NCBI GenBank assembly: GCA_020638035.1
Contig: JACKJI010000021.1
Span: forward strand, 1-38,517
DNA: 38,517 nt
Source of the DNA: Hyphomicrobiaceae bacterium
GTDB lineage: Bacteria > Pseudomonadota > Alphaproteobacteria > Rhizobiales > Hyphomicrobiaceae
Direction: 5' to 3'
Positions 34,315-38,517 of the stretch are shown here, one piece after another. The notes under the pieces were generated by a model that was given only the letters and a program-made list of their open reading frames with translations, was not told the DNA's origin and searched no databases. The translations under genes were made by a program, and so were the position numbers. Position 1 is the stretch's first letter. Each line of letters opens with the position of its first letter.

Positions 34315-34565
34315 GTATGCGCTCTGATGGTTCGATCGGAACAATTGTCGCCCCGCAATCCGCGCAATACTACCGTGCTTCCCCGTGTTGTCGACAATCT
34401 CGATTAATCAGACAGGCCATATAAGGTCGCGATCCCGTCGCAATATGTTCGTTCGTGATCATCGTATTGGATCGCGAATTCTGCAAGCAAGGGACACACC
34501 CAACGCCGATCCGGCGGCACTACCGGGTCAGCCGTGCGGACCGATGTGGAATAGCGGTGTTCGGT

Positions 34566-36341
34566 CTACGCCGGTTGCTGAGGGCACATGTCGGCGGGAT
34601 CGATGCCGGCGACGACGACTGGCTTCTTCATTGCATCCCGGCGGAACGGCTCGCCCAGTTCCTGGTTGAGCAGAACCTCGATGAAGGTCGTCTCGTTGCG
34701 GGTCATCTGGGCGTCGATGGCCTCGGCAAGCGCTTCGCGCAGGTCGCTGGTGCTGCGCACCTGCACGCCCTTCACGCCGCATGCCTCAGCGATGCGCGCG
34801 TAGTTGACGTCAAGGTCGAGTTCAGTGCCGACGAAGTTGTCATCGAACCAGAGCGTCGTATTGCGCTTCTCGGCCCCCCATTGATAGTTGCGGAAGATGA
34901 CCATGGTGATGGCTGGCCAGTGCTGGCGCCCGCAGGCCGTCATCTCGTTCATGGAAATGCCGAAGGCACCGTCGCCGGCAAAACCGACCACCGGCGTTCC
35001 GGGATTGCCGATCTTGGCGCCGATGATCGCGGGAAAGCCGTAGCCGCACGGACCAAACAACCCGGGTGCCAGATATTTGCGGCCAACCTCAAAGGTCGGA
35101 TAGGCATTGCCGATGGCGCAGTTGTTGCCGATGTCCGACGAGATGACCGCGTCTTTCGGCAGCGACGACTGGATTGCGCGCCAGGCAATGCGCGGCGACA
35201 TCTTTTCGGGCTCGCGGTTGCGCGCCCGCTCGTTCCAGCTCGTTCCTGGATCATCGTCCTCGTGATCCATGGACGAGAGCTGCTGCAGCCAGGCTGATCT
35301 CGTCGTGTGGATCAGGTTCTGGCGGTCGCCGCGGTTCTTCTGACCAGCATGCTCGGGAAGTTTCGCGAGGATCTGTTCGGCCACAGTCTTGGCATCGCCC
35401 GCGATGCCGACGGCAACTTTCTTGGTGAGACCAATGCGATCCCCGTTGATATCCACCTGGATGAGCCTTGCCGCCTTCGGCCAGTAGTCGATGCCATAGC
35501 CGGGCAGTGTCGAGAACGGGTTGAGCCGCGTGCCGAGCGCGAGGACGACATCGGCCTTTGAGATCAGTTCCATCGCCGCCTTCGAACCATTGTAGCCGAG
35601 CAGGCCGACCGACAAGGGATGCGATCCCGGAAGGCGTCGTTATGCTGGTAGTTACAGCAAACCGGCGCCATCAGCCGTTCGGCGAAGCGCGGCGGAAAGC
35701 GTTGATCGCGCCGACAGGACCACGCCAGCGCCATTGAGGATGACAGGGAACTCCGCCTCGGCAAGCAGTGCCGCGGCCTGCGCGATGGCCTGTTGTCCGC
35801 CGGGAGAACGTTCGAGCCGCACGATCTGCGGCAGCTCGATGTCGATCACCTGGCACCAGTAGTCGCGCGGCGTTGAGTCTGTGCAGGGCCGATCCACTCA
35901 TGCCTTCTCGATGACGCGATTCAGAACTTCCGCGATGCGAGCAGGATCGCGCACTTCCTCCTGGTAGCAGACCATGTCGGCGAACAGGCGCATCTGCTCG
36001 ATCTCCTGGAAGCCGCCCTGGCCGATCGTCTTGTTGGCGGCCTGCGGCGTTACCAGCAGCAGCGGTGTGTGGTTCCAGTAGGCGGTCTTGACCGGCGTCA
36101 CGAAGTTGGTGATGCCAGGTCCGTTCTGCGCAATCATCATCGACATCTTGCCAGTCGACCGTGTGTAGCCGTCGGCCATCATGCCGGCATTGCACTCGTG
36201 CGCGCAGTCCCAGAACGTGATGCCCGCCTTGGGGAACAGGTCGGAGATCGGCATCATGGCCGAGCCGATGATGCCGAATGCGTGCTCGATGCCGTGCATC
36301 TGGAGCACCTTGACGAAGGCTTCCTCGGTGGTCATGCGCAT
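34566..36341 (-). pseudogene. xsc: xsc, sulfoacetaldehyde acetyltransferase, frame disrupted
   Basis: Thiamine-diphosphate enzyme that converts sulfoacetaldehyde and phosphate into acetyl phosphate and sulfite, the desulfonation step of taurine, isethionate and sulfoacetate catabolism. Recognised by MTTEEAFVKVLQMHGIEHAF, FGIIGSAMMPISDLFPKAG, TFWDCAHECNAGMMADGYTR, IGQGGFQEIEQMRLFADMV, NYQHNDAF, LGYNGSKAAMELISKADVVL, LNPFSTLPGYGIDYWPKAA and the thiamine motif GDGAFGISMNEM...NYQWGAE. Total span (~590 codons) is the usual length. The frame breaks at least three times: a stop at 35898 after VIEKA, a shift near 35700 and a missing C in the CCC run near 35620 (AFPGS becomes AFRDR). Conservation in all pieces means the damage is recent or an assembly error. 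Last gene of the operon. Confidence 0.92.
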
Positions 36342-36388
36342 TGATGGATCCTTGTCGATCGGGATGAGAGAGGCGACTGGGACAACAG

Positions 36389-37264
36389 TCAGGCGGCGAT
36401 GGAAAGCTGCTTCAGCATCTGCGGGATTTGGCTCGGCACGTCGGCGACGCCGACGCCTGCGGCTTCCAGCGCGCGCCGCTTTGAGGCGTAGTCGCCCTTG
36501 CCGCCGGTGACGATGGCGCCGGCATGCCCCATCTTCTTGCCGGGCGGCGACTGGCGGCCGGCGATGAAGGCGACGACGGGCTTCTTCATGGTGCGCGCGT
36601 ACTCGGCCGCTTGCTCCTCGGCACTGCCGCCGATCTCGCCACAGATGACGACCGCCTCGGTCGCCGGATCGGCATCGAGGAAGCGCAGTGCATCGCGCGT
36701 CGTGGTGCCGATCATCGGGTCACCGCCGATGCCATAGAAGACGGTCTGGCCGAGCCCAGCCTGCGCAAGGTTGAGGCATAACAGCGTGCCAAGGCTGCCC
36801 GAGCGCGAGATGACGCCTACGTTGCCCTTGCGAAACACATTAGCGTTGAAGGCCGGCATGATGCCGACGAAGCACTCGCCGACCGTGACGAGCCCGGCCG
36901 TGTTGGGACCGACGATGCGCGTACCGTTCTGGCGCGCCGCGACGTGCATCTCCATCACGTCGTGGGAGGGAATGTGTTCTGTGAGGCAGACGAGCAGACG
37001 GGCGCCAGCCTCGCAGGCGTCAATGGCGGCGTCCTTTGCCAGCATCGGCGGGATGAACATGCAGGCGATGTCGAATGGCGTCGTCTTCGCTGCTTCACGT
37101 GCAGTGGCAAAAACCGGCACACCGAGATGCCGAGTGCCTGCCTTATTCGGATTGACGCCGCCGACGACGTTCGAGCCATAGGCCTGCATGGCCTCAGTCC
37201 AGAATGTGCCCTGCTTGCCGGTGATGCCCTGGATCAGGATTCGATCGCTCTTGCGCGGGATCAT
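36389..37264 (-). CDS. ADP-forming acyl-CoA ligase alpha subunit (SucD-like)
   Basis: 291 residues with the succinyl-CoA-synthetase alpha fold: ILIQGITGKQGTFWTEAMQA (CoA-binding Rossmann domain), YGSNVVGGVNPNKAGTRHLG, FIPPMLAKDAAIDACEAG, RIVGPNTAGLVTVGE, GVISRSGSLGTLLCLNLAQA, YGIGGDPMIGTT, and the phosphorylated His in GKKMGHAGAIVTGG. It differs from true SucD, which has GITGKTGTFHTEQ and VTPGKGGQTHLG, so another acid is likely the substrate. Its ATG overlaps the stop of the beta-subunit gene (ATGA), meaning coupled translation of a heteromer. Next to xsc, a sulfonated acid such as sulfoacetate is the attractive candidate; malate (MtkB-like) cannot be excluded. Confidence 0.88.
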   Translation of the reverse strand: MIPRKSDRILIQGITGKQGTFWTEAMQAYGSNVVGGVNPNKAGTRHLGVPVFATAREAAKTTPFDIACMFIPPMLAKDAAIDACEAGARLLVCLTEHIPSHDVMEMHVAARQNGTRIVGPNTAGLVTVGECFVGIMPAFNANVFRKGNVGVISRSGSLGTLLCLNLAQAGLGQTVFYGIGGDPMIGTTTRDALRFLDADPATEAVVICGEIGGSAEEQAAEYARTMKKPVVAFIAGRQSPPGKKMGHAGAIVTGGKGDYASKRRALEAAGVGVADVPSQIPQMLKQLSIAA

Positions 37265-38403
37265 GCCGCCGCCCTCCCGCTGGCGGCCGCCACTGCGGCC
37301 TTGACGGCGTCATCCATCAAGTCGAACGGCTCGACGCCGAGCCGCTCGCGCACCAATGCCACCGCCTCGTCGGCGCCGGTACCATGAATGGTGAAGAAGA
37401 TCGGCATGTCCGGCTTCAGGTCCTGCCACGCTGTGACGACGCCATCGGCCATCACGTCGGTGCGGGCGAAAGCCCCGCAGAAGTTGACGAGCAGGCACTT
37501 CACATTCGGGTTCTCAAGCAAAATCGTCAGCGCCGTCTTCGCCTTGGTGTAGGCCTCGCCGCCGATCTCCAGAAAGTTCGACGGACTGCCGCCGTAATGG
37601 GCGATGACGTCCATCGTCGTCATGGTGAGGCCGGCGCCATTGGCCAGCACGCCGACCGATCCGCCAAGCTCGATGTATTTCAGTCCCTCCGCAGCGGCCT
37701 TCGCCTCTAGGTGCGTGCGCTTCTCCGGCGCAGCGAGAGGTACGATCTCCGCTTGCCGCGGCGCTGCGCCGTCATCGACCGTCAGCTTGCAATCAAGCGC
37801 GACAATCCGATTGTCTCCCGTGACAACCAGCGGATTGATCTCGATGAGTTCGGCATCGAGCTTGCGCCAGGCGCGGTAGAGCCCGAGCAGCGCCTTCTCG
37901 AGCGCTACTGCGGCGAGAGGATCGAGATCGAGATCCGCAAACACGCTGCGCGCCATCGCGTCGGTGAGGCCGACGTCGATAGGGATCGACTGACGGCGCA
38001 TAGCGGTCGGGTCCTGCTCGGCAGCCTCCTCCACATCCATGCCGCCCATGCGAGAGAACAACAGCATCGGACCCTTACTCGCGGCATCATCAATAACAGC
38101 GGCATAGAACTCACGAGCAATGTCCGTCTGCGCCTCGATCAGCACCTTCTCGACGGTCCATCCGCCAATTTCCATGCCGATGATGCGCTCGGCGTGCCGA
38201 CGCGCTTCCGCCGGCGTCGCAGCGCGTTTGATGCCGCCGGCCTTGCCGCGCTTGCCCGTCGGCACCTGGGCTTTGACGACACACGACCCGATCGCCGCTG
38301 CGGCAGCTTCGGCTTCAGCGGGCGTATGCGCGAGCCGGCTTTCCGGCACGGTGATGCCGAAGCGCGCGAGCAGTGGCTTTGCGGCGTGCTCCTCGAAGTC
38401 CAT
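37261..38403 (-). CDS. ADP-forming acyl-CoA ligase beta subunit (SucC-like)
   Basis: 380 residues, with ATP-grasp domain and C-terminal ligase domain. Seen: MDFEEHAAKPLLARFGITVP, VVKAQVPTGKRGKAGGIKRA (nucleotide-binding loop), RMGGMDVEEAAEQDP, LIEINPLVVTGDNR with the metal ligands, LGGSVGVLANGAGLTMTTMD and NFLEIGGEA. The substrate-side loop reads VNFCGAFARTDVMADGV where SucC has VNIFGGIVRCD, so it is clearly a paralogue, not the citric-acid-cycle enzyme. ATG at 38403 has AGGATC-type upstream sequence. It begins 38 bases after the stop of an unknown upstream gene and overlaps the alpha subunit gene by four bases, forming one operon ending in xsc. Confidence 0.88.
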   Translation of the reverse strand: MDFEEHAAKPLLARFGITVPESRLAHTPAEAEAAAAAIGSCVVKAQVPTGKRGKAGGIKRAATPAEARRHAERIIGMEIGGWTVEKVLIEAQTDIAREFYAAVIDDAASKGPMLLFSRMGGMDVEEAAEQDPTAMRRQSIPIDVGLTDAMARSVFADLDLDPLAAVALEKALLGLYRAWRKLDAELIEINPLVVTGDNRIVALDCKLTVDDGAAPRQAEIVPLAAPEKRTHLEAKAAAEGLKYIELGGSVGVLANGAGLTMTTMDVIAHYGGSPSNFLEIGGEAYTKAKTALTILLENPNVKCLLVNFCGAFARTDVMADGVVTAWQDLKPDMPIFFTIHGTGADEAVALVRERLGVEPFDLMDDAVKAAVAAASGRAAA

Positions 38404-38441
38404 CGCTATTCAGATCCTCACATCTTTGCGCACGTATCGCA

Positions 38442-38517
38442 TCACTTGCCGTACCGCTCCCAATAGGGGCCGAACAACTCCTCTTCGGCGGGCTTGTCCT
38501 CGGGGATGGTCGTCACG
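38442..38517 (-). CDS. 3' end of an unknown gene, first visible gene of the xsc operon
   Basis: Only the last 24 codons plus the stop are present. They encode an acidic stretch (PEDKPAEEE) followed by LFGPYWERYGK and TGA at 38444-38442. The frame is open to the window edge and 38 bases separate it from the SucC-like gene, so it is co-transcribed. I do not recognise the family from this tail. An acylating sulfoacetaldehyde dehydrogenase is what the pathway hypothesis would predict, but nothing in these residues shows it. Confidence 0.65.
   Translation of the reverse strand, partial: VTTIPEDKPAEEELFGPYWERYGK

Noticed and set aside
36389..38403. Citric-acid-cycle succinyl-CoA synthetase (sucCD)
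   Set aside because: Key substrate-side and CoA-side motifs differ from true SucC and SucD, and the operon partner is xsc instead of mdh or sucAB.
1..38517. CRISPR arrays, insertion sequences or prophage
   Set aside because: No regularly spaced direct repeats, transposase-like frames or phage structural genes were seen.

Overview
The window reads as chromosome of a GC-rich alphaproteobacterium, most likely Hyphomicrobiales (Rhizobiales). The pointers are a NadQ-type Nudix/winged-helix regulator beside nadABC, a DUF2585 (UPF0314) membrane protein, a def-fmt-truA neighbourhood, an SRP RNA-dnaX-ybaB-recR block, a small Omp25/31-like porin-type protein and the overall codon style. No phage, insertion sequence, integrase or CRISPR array is visible. 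Genes are dense and mostly housekeeping.

Layout. 1-6260: tail of an unknown protein, a secreted L,D-transpeptidase, a dihydroorotase-like amidohydrolase on the minus strand, and a plus-strand run of ygfZ, tag, an HD hydrolase and a tyrosine phosphatase. 6429-11759: NAD module, with the regulator gene nadQ, a 450-base control region carrying two identical-arm operators placed symmetrically around a third palindrome, then nadA, nadB and nadC. 11973-15285: a small membrane protein, then (minus) def, fmt, a Gly/Tyr-rich secreted protein and truA. 15445-21603: an envelope/polysaccharide-flavoured stretch with a Tat-exported glycoside-hydrolase-like protein, a GT2, a retropepsin-like RimB domain fused to a degenerate RimK-like ATP-grasp, a GT4 and a MATE exporter. 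21692-26009: recR, DUF2585, ybaB, a dnaX shredded by frameshifts, the SRP RNA and tRNA-Arg(UCU). 26436-28818: an outer-membrane beta-barrel protein with a leader hairpin and terminator, a small secreted protein, what looks like the stump of a histidine kinase, and a lower-GC methyltransferase. 29058-33380: an RND efflux pump with its lipoprotein adaptor. 33775-34314: a duplicated-domain periplasmic protein. 34566-38517: a minus-strand operon of an unknown gene (only its end is present), an ADP-forming CoA-ligase pair resembling SucCD, and xsc (sulfoacetaldehyde acetyltransferase), the last broken by several frameshifts.

The most promising biology is (i) the xsc plus SucCD-like operon, which suggests organosulfonate (possibly sulfoacetate) catabolism using an ADP-forming ligase, (ii) the RimB/degenerate-RimK fusion, and (iii) the geometry of the nadABC control region. 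dnaX and xsc both retain readable, conserved protein sequence in alternating frames. Because dnaX is normally essential, consensus errors in the assembly are as likely as true gene decay, and both loci should be treated as intact-or-not undecided.
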